DNA from: CAZQYB01 sp964582985 | Lineage (GTDB): Bacteria; Planctomycetota; Phycisphaerae; Sedimentisphaerales; Anaerobacaceae | Assembly (NCBI GenBank): GCA_964582985.1 | Contig: CAZOUM010000037.1 | Location: 1-29,911, forward strand | Length of the DNA stretch: 29,911 nucleotides | Reading direction: 5' to 3' | Shown here: piece after piece, positions 1-8,547 of the stretch | How the letters are laid out: every line of letters starts with the position of its first letter | How positions within the stretch are numbered: position 1 is the stretch's first letter | Notes under the pieces: generated by a model | The model's database searches: none | Told to the model about the DNA's origin: nothing | Seen by the model: the letters and a program-made list of their open reading frames with translations, nothing else | Translations under genes and position numbers: made by a program

Positions 1-42
1 CCTCTACATCTGTCGAGAACCCTCTACAAATCAGCTCTTTTT

Positions 43-366
43 ATGCAAAACAAACCCAATTTCCCGGATGCCCAAATGAACGTAAATAAAGTATTAACAA
101 AGGATTATGAAAATAAACGCCTCCGTGGACGCCGGAAAAACAAAGCCAATCAAAGCCAATTTCCGAAAAGCCAGAATGAAATTAAACTTCTATTTAACAA
201 AGGATTATGAAAATAAACAACTTTGCAGACACGGGGAAAACGAACCCAAACAAACCCAATTTCCGAAAGGCCAAAATGAAATTAAACTTCTATTCAACAA
301 AGGATTATGAAAATAAACCACGCCTTCGGACTCCGGGAAAACAAACCCAATCAAACCCAATTTCCG
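43..366. repeat. A-rich tandem repeat, exact 100-bp period
   Basis: The block TTAACAAAGGATTATGAAAA and the bases after it recur at 94, 194 and (one mismatch) 294. The segment containing CCCAATTTCC recurs near 56, 156, 256 and 357, so there are about three and a half units with a 100-bp period. Each unit has a conserved A-rich part and a variable GC-richer part of about 17 bp just after the ATAAAC end of the block. Since 100 is not a multiple of 3, the reading frame shifts every unit, which explains the overlapping open frames here and argues against coding. The rest of 1-478 shows nothing else I can name. I have the impression that similar intergenic repeats occur in other Phycisphaerae, but this was not checked. 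Confidence 0.85.
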
Positions 367-478
367 TCCAGAAAGCGCACATTTTTACCCATTTTTCTTG
401 CCTATTTTACCCAAACCACACAAGCCAACTCTGCCGTCACCTACGCAACGGCCCTTACCTGGACCCGAGTCCATATCC

Positions 479-727
479 TCAGTATATTTTCTCTCCCGAT
501 TCCTTGTCGGAAGCCTTTTCCTCCTCTTTTTCTTTCGGCTTTTTCTTCGGCTTTTTCCTGCGGCCCCCACCCCACGCGCTGCCTCCTCTGGCAGTTGCTT
601 GGACTGTCGACCCCGAGGTTGCGCTGCTGGAGGCCGCTCTGATCAGGGCCACACCGCCCAGGACCAAAGCAAGTACGATGGCCCCTGCCAACCACAAGCG
701 TGCTCTTTTCTTGAATCTCTCAACCAT
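479..727 (-). CDS. Small basic single-pass membrane protein, hypothetical
   Basis: This encodes 82 aa. Residues about 10-31 form one strong hydrophobic helix (LWLAGAIVLALVLGGVALI) after a short basic N-terminus (MVERFKKRAR), so the tail should face outward or lie in the periplasm. The second half is Gly-rich and then almost entirely Lys/Glu (for example KKPKKKPKEKEEEKASDK), probably disordered. A weak AAGAAAGAG ribosome site precedes the ATG. The gene starts 48 bp after the stop of the sigma factor on the same strand and is probably cotranscribed with it, so it could be an accessory or anti-sigma-like partner; that is inference. I do not recognise a family. Composition alone makes a chance frame possible, but the helix plus genomic order favour a real gene. 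Confidence 0.5.
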   Translation of the reverse strand: MVERFKKRARLWLAGAIVLALVLGGVALIRAASSSATSGSTVQATARGGSAWGGGRRKKPKKKPKEKEEEKASDKESGEKIY

Positions 728-775
728 AATAATTCTCTTTCTTAATCAGTATTAGTCTGCGATTCTATCAGATTA

Positions 776-1930
776 CTATCCTCCGGGTCTCCTGGAACGC
801 CTGCCTACCCGGCGTGGAGGTGATTTGTCATCGTCAGTCGAGTTACTATCCTCGGCATCGGGTTCTTCCTTTTCTTTTGATGGACCGGCCCAAAACCTAA
901 AGCCGCCGACACGCCCGCCGCCATAACCTCCGCTTTTGCGGACGGTGCCGGAGCCGGCGGGAGCATCGTCATCGCCTACGGCTTTGGCACCGCCCGCCCG
1001 TGTGATGTCCTCATCTTCCTCTGTATCACCGGCATCAACCGTTACTATCGGCGGCTCGCGGTCGATGCTGACAATTTCGGGAGAGCCCGGTTCTTTTGCA
1101 GATTCTGTCGGCCCCGGCGGTTCGGGTTGTTCAACTTCGCGAACGACCGGCGGCGCAGGTTCTTTGGCCGGCTGAGTGATGTCCTTATAAGCAACGACTC
1201 CCACTGTGCCGATGGCTGCCGCTGCCGTGGCAGCAATAATTTTGGTCTTGATTCCGACCAACAGACCGGTCGTCGCCGTGCTGCTTCCAGAAGAAGCCGC
1301 CGTCGTTCCCAAAAGCGCCATTTTGCCCAGCTCTTTCATCACAAGTGCCGGCGCCGCCTCGACGGCGTTTTCAGTCAACAGAGAAACCAAAGCAGTTGCG
1401 GCAACTATGACGCCGCGCTTGCGCAGCGTCTCTCGGAGCTTCGAGACGCCCGATTCGACCCTGCGAGAAACCGTCGGCTGCGATACGCTCATCTCGTCCG
1501 CGATGTCTGCCATAGACCGACCTTCAAAAAAGCGCTGTATCAAAATTTTTCGCGTCTCGTCATCAAGCTCATCCAGTCCTTCGTCAATGTGGCCTGATAT
1601 ATCCTCCCAGCTTTCGGCTTCGCGGAGCTTTTCAACGGCATATTTTGCTTCCCGCCGCCTTCGGCGAGAATCCCTGCGAACCACATCGATAGCTTTTCGC
1701 GTGGCCACACTGTGCAGCCAGGAGGATACAGAGCCGGTAATACGCCCCGCGTCCTTATACAACTGGAAAAAAGTTTCCTGCACTACATCTGCTGCTCTGG
1801 TTTTGTCCTCCAGCACTCGCAAAGAGGCGCCGTAAACCAATCCTGCATGCCGGCGGACAATCTCCGAAAACGCCTCCGCATCGCCCTTATTGGCAAAACG
1901 CCGTAATAAACTGATTTCTTTATCCAACAT
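776..1930 (-). CDS. ECF-type RNA polymerase sigma factor with long C-terminal membrane extension
   Basis: This 384-aa protein starts with a sigma-70 region 2 (residues about 15-85; DVVQETFFQLYKD, WLHSVATRKAIDVVRR) and a region 4 helix-turn-helix (about 120-170; MADIADEMSVSQPTVSRRV). Ordinary ECF factors stop at about 190 aa. This one continues with hydrophobic stretches (about 174-185 and 229-247, IIAATAAAAIGTVGVVAY), a Pro/Glu-rich acidic segment, a Gly-Tyr-Gly patch and an Arg-rich end. The extension probably ties activity to the membrane, as in other planctomycete ECF groups with C-terminal extensions; no separate anti-sigma gene is obvious nearby. I chose the ATG at 1930 because an AAAGGAAA site precedes it; an upstream TTG at 1963 adds 11 residues but lacks such a site. 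Confidence 0.88.
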   Translation of the reverse strand: MLDKEISLLRRFANKGDAEAFSEIVRRHAGLVYGASLRVLEDKTRAADVVQETFFQLYKDAGRITGSVSSWLHSVATRKAIDVVRRDSRRRRREAKYAVEKLREAESWEDISGHIDEGLDELDDETRKILIQRFFEGRSMADIADEMSVSQPTVSRRVESGVSKLRETLRKRGVIVAATALVSLLTENAVEAAPALVMKELGKMALLGTTAASSGSSTATTGLLVGIKTKIIAATAAAAIGTVGVVAYKDITQPAKEPAPPVVREVEQPEPPGPTESAKEPGSPEIVSIDREPPIVTVDAGDTEEDEDITRAGGAKAVGDDDAPAGSGTVRKSGGYGGGRVGGFRFWAGPSKEKEEPDAEDSNSTDDDKSPPRRVGRRSRRPGG

Positions 1931-2120
1931 GATATTTCCTTTCGAAATTTGAATTCTCTTCAACGAATCATAAACAGGTCGTTGCGAAGGTAAACATTAT
2001 TCACGAAATTGCAGCCTCATCCGTTATTTTATCAAAAATGGCTGCTCCCACCTGCCAAGAAAGCCGCTCAAAGCCGAAAAACGCCAAAATCCAAACGCGG
2101 TTAAACTAAGAGCCACTGCT

Positions 2121-3638
2121 TCACTTTATTTTATCATCAAGCTCACCGAGCCCAAAGCCTTCGGCAATAACAACATGCTCTTTGTCCGTCAGAACCAGCC
2201 AGGGCAGCGAACGTACTCCCCAGGCCTTAAGAACCTCGTTATATATTCCGTCGCCAAATTTTCCGACCGGAAAGGTTACATTGTGCGTGCTTGCCCAATC
2301 ATTTAGCCGTTTTGTCTCAATGGGGAGGGCTTGCACCAAAATTATTATCAGATATTTTTTCGCAAGACTGCTCGCCCTGTCTCTAAGGGTCAGTACACAC
2401 TGCTGTGAGGAAGGCTGGTCCAGGTTACAGAAACATACAACAATTTTTTTGTCTGCGGTTTGGTTCGGACTGAGTCTCAGGTTAAAATATGAAAACTTGG
2501 GCAAAGTCTTAACCACCGGAAATAGCCCTTCATTCGGATAGTACCTAACCCTGTGGCCATTGGCGTCGGCAACAAACTTCGCGTCTTTTGACCATTTGTA
2601 TTGGGGACTGCCGTTATAGCGATGGCCATCGGTGAGATTCGCGAAAAAGGGAACAATCGTCCCATCTTCGATGTCGTCCGGAATAAAAGAGCCTAATGCA
2701 TCATGATCAGGATTAAGGATGAATTGAGTTCGCTTATGATGATACTTGCTCCTATAGAAACTGCCGTTTCTGAAAGTTCTATCAAACTCAATATCCGCTT
2801 CCATAGGCACCCATATATCGTCGATTTTCCTGAAACGTACGTTTTCCATAGAAGAAAACATCCTCTCTCTTGCGCCCAAAACGTAATCAACAATGAATAC
2901 CACATCACCTCGTGCCCTTTCAACTGTTGCCTTCGCAATGTTATATCCATGCTCAGGATCTATATAAACCTCGTACTTGCCGTGCCTTGTTACTGCGTCG
3001 ATAATATAACATTGCGACTTGCCTACACGCTCGGTTTCATGCCGCACGGATATGGTATCAGCTTTGCGAAGAATTGAATCTACGCGTTCAACGTCACCCT
3101 CAAGAAAACCTCTCAGTGGTGTACGCCTGTGAGTTTCATACATCTCCTTCACCCTCTTAACATCGTACCTGAAATCCATGATGTGAAGTCTGCCCCCTCT
3201 CTGACTGATATCGACTTTATCGTACTGGAAGAAGGTCTTGCCGTCCCATAGGCTGCTTTGGTACTTGGCCTTATTTTTTGGAGTGAATTCGGGTTGCATT
3301 CCTATGTGCCCCCACAAGCGATTGCGACGGCTGACGCGCTTGCCGTCAAATCGGATTTCAGTAAAGCTACCTGCCTTGCCTTTTCCGACATGGCGAAGTG
3401 ATCTGAGAAATGAAGTGCTTCCTTCAATACCTTCGACCTCGAATTTGAGAATGAAAGATTTAAGTTTGTCCTGTGTTTCTGCGTACTTATTCAGCAGTTC
3501 CGCGACAGTAGGATGTTTTGTGGCAGAGAGGCTGGTTTTCTCGGATTCCGGTTTCGCCTTCTCCGCCGAATTTGCTAATGTGGCCGCTGCCGAACAGGCC
3601 AAAATCACAATACAAACTGCTCTTGAGAACCCACTCAT
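2121..3638 (-). CDS. Secreted LolA-like protein with degenerate thioredoxin-like C-terminus
   Basis: This encodes 505 aa. A Sec signal peptide (residues about 1-24, VCIVILACSAAATLANS) indicates export. The middle (about 45-330) resembles the LolA/LolB outer-membrane lipoprotein-sorting fold: a LLNKYAETQDKLKSF start followed by many short beta strands. Residues about 385-505 look like a thioredoxin/redoxin fold, with a strand VVCFCNLDQPSSQQC, an alpha/beta core and the cis-proline region SLPWLVLTDKEHVVIAEGF. The CxxC redox pair is not present: the two nearest cysteines after the strand are separated by eight or more residues. It is therefore probably not a standard disulfide reductase. Function is unknown; a periplasmic lipid- or protein-binding role is a guess. 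The ribosome site is weak (GGGCGG). Confidence 0.65.
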   Translation of the reverse strand: MSGFSRAVCIVILACSAAATLANSAEKAKPESEKTSLSATKHPTVAELLNKYAETQDKLKSFILKFEVEGIEGSTSFLRSLRHVGKGKAGSFTEIRFDGKRVSRRNRLWGHIGMQPEFTPKNKAKYQSSLWDGKTFFQYDKVDISQRGGRLHIMDFRYDVKRVKEMYETHRRTPLRGFLEGDVERVDSILRKADTISVRHETERVGKSQCYIIDAVTRHGKYEVYIDPEHGYNIAKATVERARGDVVFIVDYVLGARERMFSSMENVRFRKIDDIWVPMEADIEFDRTFRNGSFYRSKYHHKRTQFILNPDHDALGSFIPDDIEDGTIVPFFANLTDGHRYNGSPQYKWSKDAKFVADANGHRVRYYPNEGLFPVVKTLPKFSYFNLRLSPNQTADKKIVVCFCNLDQPSSQQCVLTLRDRASSLAKKYLIIILVQALPIETKRLNDWASTHNVTFPVGKFGDGIYNEVLKAWGVRSLPWLVLTDKEHVVIAEGFGLGELDDKIK

Positions 3639-3869
3639 AATCCGCCCGTTACAAGAAAGTCATCTCTTTGGTTCATACACGCAAGGTTCTGGCCCTGACT
3701 ATGCTGCGACCGCAGTTGTCCCACTAATATAGACGCAACAGCAATACAATTGTCATAAAGAAAACACAAACTTGGCCGTGCAAAGATAAGACGTTCCGAA
3801 GCTGGAAAGTATTCAAGAAATTGTTCTCTCACCTGCCTTTTTCGCGCAATACGCTATCTACATTCGGCC

Positions 3870-4985
3870 TTAACGCCGGTACCACTGCTCAGCATTGCGG
3901 TAGGTCTGGATCGTGGAGGAAATCATTTTGCTGACGGAGTGATTTTCTCTTAGACACTCCTGAGCCCCCGTGGCGAGCCGGCGGGCCGATTCATGACTGT
4001 CAAGCAGCCGCTGCAGACTGCTGTAGATACTAAGCTCATCATCCGGCTCAAATACGGCGGCGGTCCGGCCTTCAATAATCAAATCATCGACCCCACCCTT
4101 ACAGGCTGCGACAGCCGCTCCTACACTCATCGCTTCCAATAGAAGAGGGTCGAAAGCATCTCTCGGTTGTGGGCGTATGAAAATGTCACCGGCTGCAAGA
4201 ACTGAACGCCGGGGCTCCAATCTCGAAACAATAGTAACAATCCAGAAAAGACCAAGGGCACGGAGCAATTTGCGCAGATGTTTCTCCGCACGCCCGCTTC
4301 CTATCAGTACCAACAGGAATTCATATCCGTCAATCACGAGATGTTTCACTGCATTCAATAGCATCTCAAAATCGCGTACGTTATCAAAAGGATGGCTTGT
4401 CACCATACACGCGAGTCGCCCCGGCTCAGAAAAACAACAACTTTCCTCTCTGACAAAAGTTCCGGTATTCATCTGCTCAATTCGCTCAGCAAGCCTGGGA
4501 TAGACTTTGGAAAGATTAGCCGCAATGCTTTCGGCCGGTGTAATGATTTTTGCACATCGTCTCGATGAGACGGAAAACTGTGCCCATCCTTTCTGCAGAG
4601 AGTTAATCATCAACACGTAGGGTAAATCCAGTTGCTGAGCTAATTGCCGCGTAAGTCTGGCTTTGCTTTGGCATAAACAGTGCAGAACGGTAGGTTTGAA
4701 ATTGGCAAGCCGCTCAACAAGTATCTTGTTATTTCGCCGCCCCATTAACGGCAGATTAATAGCCGGATGCCTGATAACCTCGACCGCCGGCGGAACAACA
4801 GTATCCACATCACAGTCTGGCTCGCAAACCATAGCCGCAGGGACCGATTCGTCAGCCAACCCAAGCAGAATGTGCTTTAAGAGCATCGAATACACGGAAA
4901 GGGTACGCTCCGAGACAATCAATGCCGGGCGAACCGGCTTCTTTTCACGTGTTTGCGATATTGAATTTCCTTGTTCTTTGCCCAT
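3870..4985 (-). CDS. Glycosyltransferase family 4 (GT-B fold)
   Basis: This encodes 371 aa, the usual GT4 length. The C-terminal nucleotide-sugar domain is clear: a linking strand LLVLIGSGRAEKHLRKLL, then LAAGDIFIRPQPRDAFDPLL and LEAMSVGAAVAACKGGVDDL. In the family's E-x7-E motif the first Glu is Asp here (DAFDPLLLEAM); the second Glu is kept. The N-terminal acceptor domain starts at about residue 18 (RPALIVSERTLSVYSMLLKH) but is divergent and lacks the usual glycine-rich loop, so the acceptor cannot be guessed. No transmembrane segment is apparent, so it is probably cytoplasmic or peripheral. It is a single gene, divergent from nnrE and about 230 bp from the gene upstream on the map, so it is not obviously in an operon. 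The start ATG lacks a good ribosome site. Confidence 0.8.
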   Translation of the reverse strand: MGKEQGNSISQTREKKPVRPALIVSERTLSVYSMLLKHILLGLADESVPAAMVCEPDCDVDTVVPPAVEVIRHPAINLPLMGRRNNKILVERLANFKPTVLHCLCQSKARLTRQLAQQLDLPYVLMINSLQKGWAQFSVSSRRCAKIITPAESIAANLSKVYPRLAERIEQMNTGTFVREESCCFSEPGRLACMVTSHPFDNVRDFEMLLNAVKHLVIDGYEFLLVLIGSGRAEKHLRKLLRALGLFWIVTIVSRLEPRRSVLAAGDIFIRPQPRDAFDPLLLEAMSVGAAVAACKGGVDDLIIEGRTAAVFEPDDELSIYSSLQRLLDSHESARRLATGAQECLRENHSVSKMISSTIQTYRNAEQWYRR

Positions 4986-5190
4986 AGGTTTACTGCAAAC
5001 AGCGCCTGATACAGTGTCGTCCTGTCACATAACCGACATTACGAGGTAACGACCCAAATATTTTATCGTAAAATCAACGTATTGACCATTGTAAAAACCT
5101 TTTCTTCTGATGTGGTTTCTTAAGAGGTCATAGTCTCAGATTGCTCGACTGGCATACCTTGTTTTCGACTTGTTTGGTAAGAATGAGCAC

Positions 5191-5220
5191 TTGACAAACA
5201 GTGCTGTCGGCCGCAACAAT
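5191..5220 (+). promoter_or_regulatory. Candidate sigma-70 promoter for nnrE
   Basis: TTGACA at 5191-5196 and AACAAT at 5215-5220, spaced 18 bp. The -35 box is perfect and the -10 matches 4 of 6. It lies 41 bp ahead of the chosen ATG. Confidence 0.45.
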
Positions 5221-5260
5221 GTCAGTGAATTTCGAAGCTGAAAGTTTAAGGAATTGGCCC

Positions 5261-5968
5261 ATGAAGAAGTATGTGTCAGGTAGCGAGTGTACGGTGATGA
5301 GCAGAGAGGAGGTTCGCGCCTTTGACAGTTGGGCGATAAATGAACTTGGAATACCGGGTGTGGTTTTGATGGAAAATGCGGGGCGCAGTTGTGCAGAGTT
5401 AATCAAAGAGAAACTAAAAGGCGTTTCAAATCCCAAGGTTTGCATATTTTGCGGGATTGGAAACAATGGCGGCGATGGATACGTAATTGCCAGGCATCTG
5501 TTAAACGGCGACTTCAGGGTTACTGTTGTCGTTGTCGGCGACCGCAACAAAGTTAAAGGTGATGCAAAAATTAATCTCGATATTTTAGAAGGCCTGGGCC
5601 AGCCGATTGAACATATGAACTTAAGCGACAGTGACATATCCGGCAAGGTAGAATCTTTCGCCGCGAACGCCGATATGCTCGTCGACGGAATATTCGGCAC
5701 CGGGCTAAAAGGGCAACTCAGCAATGAATACAAACAGTTGATAGAAGGCATAAATGCGCAGAACCGCCCTATTTTGGCTGTGGATATTCCGTCGGGACTG
5801 GAGTGTGATACCGGGTCCGCCCTTGGCGGACTGGGCGCTGCCATCAAAGCAACCTATACCGTGACTTTTGCTGCGGTAAAAACAGGTTTTACATCAAAGA
5901 GCGCATCTGAGTACACGGGCGAAATCTTCGTTGCTTCGATTGGCGTCGAGCCAATTCAAAAGGTTTGA
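5261..5968 (+). CDS. nnrE: NAD(P)H-hydrate epimerase (YjeF N-terminal domain)
   Basis: This encodes 235 aa. It interconverts the R and S forms of damaged, hydrated NAD(P)H so that the partner dehydratase can repair it; cytosolic housekeeping. Diagnostic motifs are MSREEVRAFDSWAINELGIP near the N-terminus, LMENAGRSCAELI, the phosphate-binding loop GIGNNGGDGYVIARHL (residues about 65-80), VDGIFGTGLKG and VDIPSGLECDTG. In many bacteria this domain is fused to the NnrD ADP/ATP-dependent dehydratase (about 500 aa total); here only the epimerase half exists, so nnrD must be elsewhere or absent. The ATG at 5261 is chosen because AAGGA precedes it by 8 bp; an in-frame start at 5201 would add 20 residues with no family similarity. 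Confidence 0.93.
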   Translation: MKKYVSGSECTVMSREEVRAFDSWAINELGIPGVVLMENAGRSCAELIKEKLKGVSNPKVCIFCGIGNNGGDGYVIARHLLNGDFRVTVVVVGDRNKVKGDAKINLDILEGLGQPIEHMNLSDSDISGKVESFAANADMLVDGIFGTGLKGQLSNEYKQLIEGINAQNRPILAVDIPSGLECDTGSALGGLGAAIKATYTVTFAAVKTGFTSKSASEYTGEIFVASIGVEPIQKV

Positions 5969-6137
5969 TAGGTCATGCATAAGGCTGTGGAGGAAAGCAA
6001 AACATCTCACCCGCCGCCACGCTTCGCGGGAACCGCGGGGGCAGGCATGCAGAGCAAGAACGAAATGCAGGCTCAAAAAGCAAGTAGAAATGCGAATTAT
6101 GAACGATTCAACTACTTGCAACGGCTAACGACCAGCC

Positions 6138-7577
6138 CTAAAACGCTGTGGGTCTGCCGGCCTGCGATTTATAGCCGATAAAATGGAGGAACCTTTCGGT
6201 GTTAAATATAGGGACCCCCAGGGCACGTGCCTGATTTAGAACTTGTTTGTACTCGGCAAGTCCCTTTAAGGAGGCCTCGTATTTTTCCGAGGCCATCGGG
6301 TCTGCTTGCGTATCAGCAAAAGTCGGCTTTCTGAGGACCCGCGGCGGTTTGCCAAGCACCAAAAAGTCAGTGTCGATAGATAAGGCGTTACTGACTTTGC
6401 CGCCCCACGTTACAATAAGCCCTTTTATTTTCTCAACAGCGTCATAATCAACATATCCATCGCTATCAAGGTCGAACTCGCCGGCAATCATAAATATATT
6501 TGCTTTGTCCTTGTCCCAAATCAAATTTGCCACAATATCATCTTTCAGGATGGGGTTTCTGGTCTGCGAATACAAGACGCGAGCAGCCGAAAAGTTTTTC
6601 CTGACGTCGAACACCTTAATTTCCGCCTTACCTTTGCCGTCACTGGGTATAGGCATACCTCTGTCGTACACCTTGAATGTTAAACCCCGGTAAACGCGGT
6701 CGTCACGCCCGATGTTCAAATGCACTATTTTATCCTCAACCATTATTATTTTGCCATCCGGCCGATATGCGGGCGCGTTCGGGTCGGGTGACGGCATTGT
6801 AGCCTGAATCTCTCTTTGCAGAAGCGCTATTTTACCTCGAGCGACTGCTAATTCCGCCCTCATTTTTCCCAGCTCCGTTTCCAGTGTGTCGCGCTCAACT
6901 CTGGCCTTATTCCGCTGGTTTATAAGGTCCTGAATTTGCTGGCCTGTGTCCTCTCTCAAACCAGATTCAAGTTCACTGTACATCTGCTTAATTTCGTTAA
7001 CCTGCCGCTCAAATTTATCTTTCTCGGTTAATAGTTTGTCATACGCTTGACTACTGGATTCCTGCGCATCGTTAAACCTCTTATGCAGGTCTTCAAGCTG
7101 TTTTTCCAGAGCAAGTGCAGCCTCAGTGACATTGTCAAGCTTTGCTTTCAACTTTCGTATTATATGTACGAGTCCGGCGGCATTGGGGTCGACAAACTCA
7201 ATATCGGGGTATTCCCGGGCCAACAACTGCTTTATTTTTGTGATTTCCGCATTAACAAGGTTGACCTTTTCTTCGGCTGAGGTATCTTTCGAGGGCCCTC
7301 CCATAATCTGATTTACCATTTCATCGAGATAATTGAGCATTGTTCCGAGCCAGCTCGTACGGCGCTGCTTCGTTCCGACAGTCGCTCCTATTTTTTGCCG
7401 TTCATTTCTGTCCGCGTACTCGTTGAGGTCCCTTCTCGAATCATTTGCTATCGTCCTCTGGTCCTCATACTTGACGTAGTAGATAACTGCAACAGCAGCT
7501 GCGATTATGAAAAACCCGACAAAGGCTATCAGGGTATATAAGATAGCGTTACTTTGCGGTCTGTTGCGCGCTGGCAT
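6138..7577 (-). CDS. Membrane-anchored coiled-coil protein with BRCT-like C-terminal domain
   Basis: This encodes 479 aa. Residues 11-34 (AILYTLIAFVGFFIIAAAVA) form one transmembrane helix near the N-terminus. Residues about 105-265 are heptad-rich coiled coil (for example LTEKDKFERQVNEIKQMYSE). Residues about 280-362 form a compact beta domain (VHLNIGRDDRVYRGLTFKVY, then ARVLYSQTRNPILKDDIVAN) resembling the SH3-like FlgT C-terminal type. Residues about 365-475 have the pattern of a BRCT domain: ANIFMIAGEF, VTWGGKVSNALSIDTDFLVL, then ARALGVPIFNTERFLHF. A loop DLDSDGYVDYD inside it resembles an EF-hand or dockerin calcium loop. A strong AAGGAG site lies 8 bp before the ATG. I do not know a named family with this order; a structural or tethering envelope role is inference. 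Confidence 0.75.
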   Translation of the reverse strand: MPARNRPQSNAILYTLIAFVGFFIIAAAVAVIYYVKYEDQRTIANDSRRDLNEYADRNERQKIGATVGTKQRRTSWLGTMLNYLDEMVNQIMGGPSKDTSAEEKVNLVNAEITKIKQLLAREYPDIEFVDPNAAGLVHIIRKLKAKLDNVTEAALALEKQLEDLHKRFNDAQESSSQAYDKLLTEKDKFERQVNEIKQMYSELESGLREDTGQQIQDLINQRNKARVERDTLETELGKMRAELAVARGKIALLQREIQATMPSPDPNAPAYRPDGKIIMVEDKIVHLNIGRDDRVYRGLTFKVYDRGMPIPSDGKGKAEIKVFDVRKNFSAARVLYSQTRNPILKDDIVANLIWDKDKANIFMIAGEFDLDSDGYVDYDAVEKIKGLIVTWGGKVSNALSIDTDFLVLGKPPRVLRKPTFADTQADPMASEKYEASLKGLAEYKQVLNQARALGVPIFNTERFLHFIGYKSQAGRPTAF

Positions 7578-7641
7578 AGTAAAACTCCTTAGAAAATAGC
7601 GAAAAATTAAACGTTTAAGGCCGTCCAGCCAAAGCCACTAT

Positions 7642-7670
7642 ATTATCGCCTAAAAGCCACTCTGAGTCAA
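7642..7670 (-). promoter_or_regulatory. Candidate sigma-70 promoter for the coiled-coil/BRCT-like gene
   Basis: On the minus strand TTGACT (7665-7670) and GATAAT (7642-7647) are 17 bp apart, 65 bp ahead of the ATG at 7577. Two copies of AAAGCCACT (plus strand, 7631-7639 and 7653-7661), 22 bp apart, flank the -10 box. Confidence 0.6.
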
Positions 7671-7767
7671 CAAAAAAACCGATAAGAAATGATTTTGAGC
7701 AGTAGGATGCTTGTTTAGCCCCTTGCCGGCCTGAATTGGCCTGGCCACAATCGTAAAATCTAAAGCC

Positions 7768-8451
7768 TCAGAGCTTCTCCAGGAGAGGGGGTAATTCGCT
7801 GATTCCATGTATTACGTACCGTGCCGCAGCACCGGGTTCCTCGGCCAAATCTTCGTGTATGCGAGCAGGTCGGATTATCTGTATGGACAGACAGCCCAGC
7901 CTATTCGGCGCGATAAAATCCTTTTTCTCATTGTCCGCAACGTAAGCCATAGCCCCAGGCTCTACCTTTAAGGTTTCCATCAGTTTTTCAAAGCCGGCGG
8001 GTGAAGGCTTCCAATACTCCCGACCAATCTGCTCAGTATAAATGATACACTCAAAATAACCTCCGAGGCCCAAAGCTTGAACTTTTAACTGCTGGGCCGG
8101 CAAAAAGCCGTCTGTCAGCAGTCCTAATGTGTATTTGCCCTTCATTTGGGCGAGAACATCTCTGCTATCGGCAGGCAGTGATATTTTCGGGATGTGGTTG
8201 CGGTAGATTTTTATCATTCCCTGGATAATCATATCGTCGTAAGCTATGCCAAGCTCATCGAGAGCAGCATTGAAAGTCTTTGTGCGGTTGCCGCCCTTGA
8301 ACTGATTCCAGAAGCAATCAAAGATACGCTCAGCATCTGGTGAGCCGGGCGAGTTAGCAAGAAACTCCGCAACAGAAGCGAAGCCACTCCTGCAATAGTC
8401 CACCTCGTCGTAAAGCGTGTCGTCCAAATCAAAAATAACTGTAGTTATCAT
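7768..8451 (-). CDS. HAD-superfamily phosphatase (subfamily IA)
   Basis: This encodes 227 aa, the usual size of a cytosolic HAD phosphatase. Motif I is FDLDDTLYDE (nucleophile D8 and general acid D10), motif II is LLTDGF (T113), motif III is the lysine in EYWKPSP (K148), and motif IV is VADNEKKDF (D173 and D178, with A replacing the common G). A helical cap follows motif I, giving a Rossmann plus C1 cap. The substrate cannot be told from sequence; relatives act on small phosphorylated metabolites such as phosphoglycolate or nucleotides. It lies 96 bp downstream of the DUF362 gene on the same strand, so the two may be cotranscribed. The ribosome site is weak. Confidence 0.87.
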   Translation of the reverse strand: MITTVIFDLDDTLYDEVDYCRSGFASVAEFLANSPGSPDAERIFDCFWNQFKGGNRTKTFNAALDELGIAYDDMIIQGMIKIYRNHIPKISLPADSRDVLAQMKGKYTLGLLTDGFLPAQQLKVQALGLGGYFECIIYTEQIGREYWKPSPAGFEKLMETLKVEPGAMAYVADNEKKDFIAPNRLGCLSIQIIRPARIHEDLAEEPGAAARYVIHGISELPPLLEKL

Positions 8452-8547
8452 CTTCGGGTTTGGTAATCACGTTCTATTTTGAGTTTCATTTTCTATTCTG
8501 AGAAATGCGACTACAAAACTAAGCTTGCAGCCAACCGGCATAGAAAC

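Noticed and set aside
43..366. CRISPR-like array
   Set aside because: Repeats are about 80 bp and variable parts only about 17 bp, the opposite of a CRISPR layout, and no cas gene is present.
207..755. 182-aa open frame across the repeat and beyond (plus strand)
   Set aside because: It is made of repeat units that change frame every 100 bp, and the rest opposes a likely gene; no domain is visible.
3635..3832. 65-aa frame in the gap between the LolA-like gene and GT4
   Set aside because: No ribosome site or motif; overlaps a real start. The gap holds nothing I can name.
5128..5847. 239-aa open frame opposite nnrE
   Set aside because: It is antisense to a gene with clear family motifs and shows no motif of its own.
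5975..6181. 68-aa frame after nnrE (plus)
   Set aside because: No recognisable motif, poor start context, and its end overlaps the coiled-coil gene tail. The region 5969-6137 shows nothing firm.
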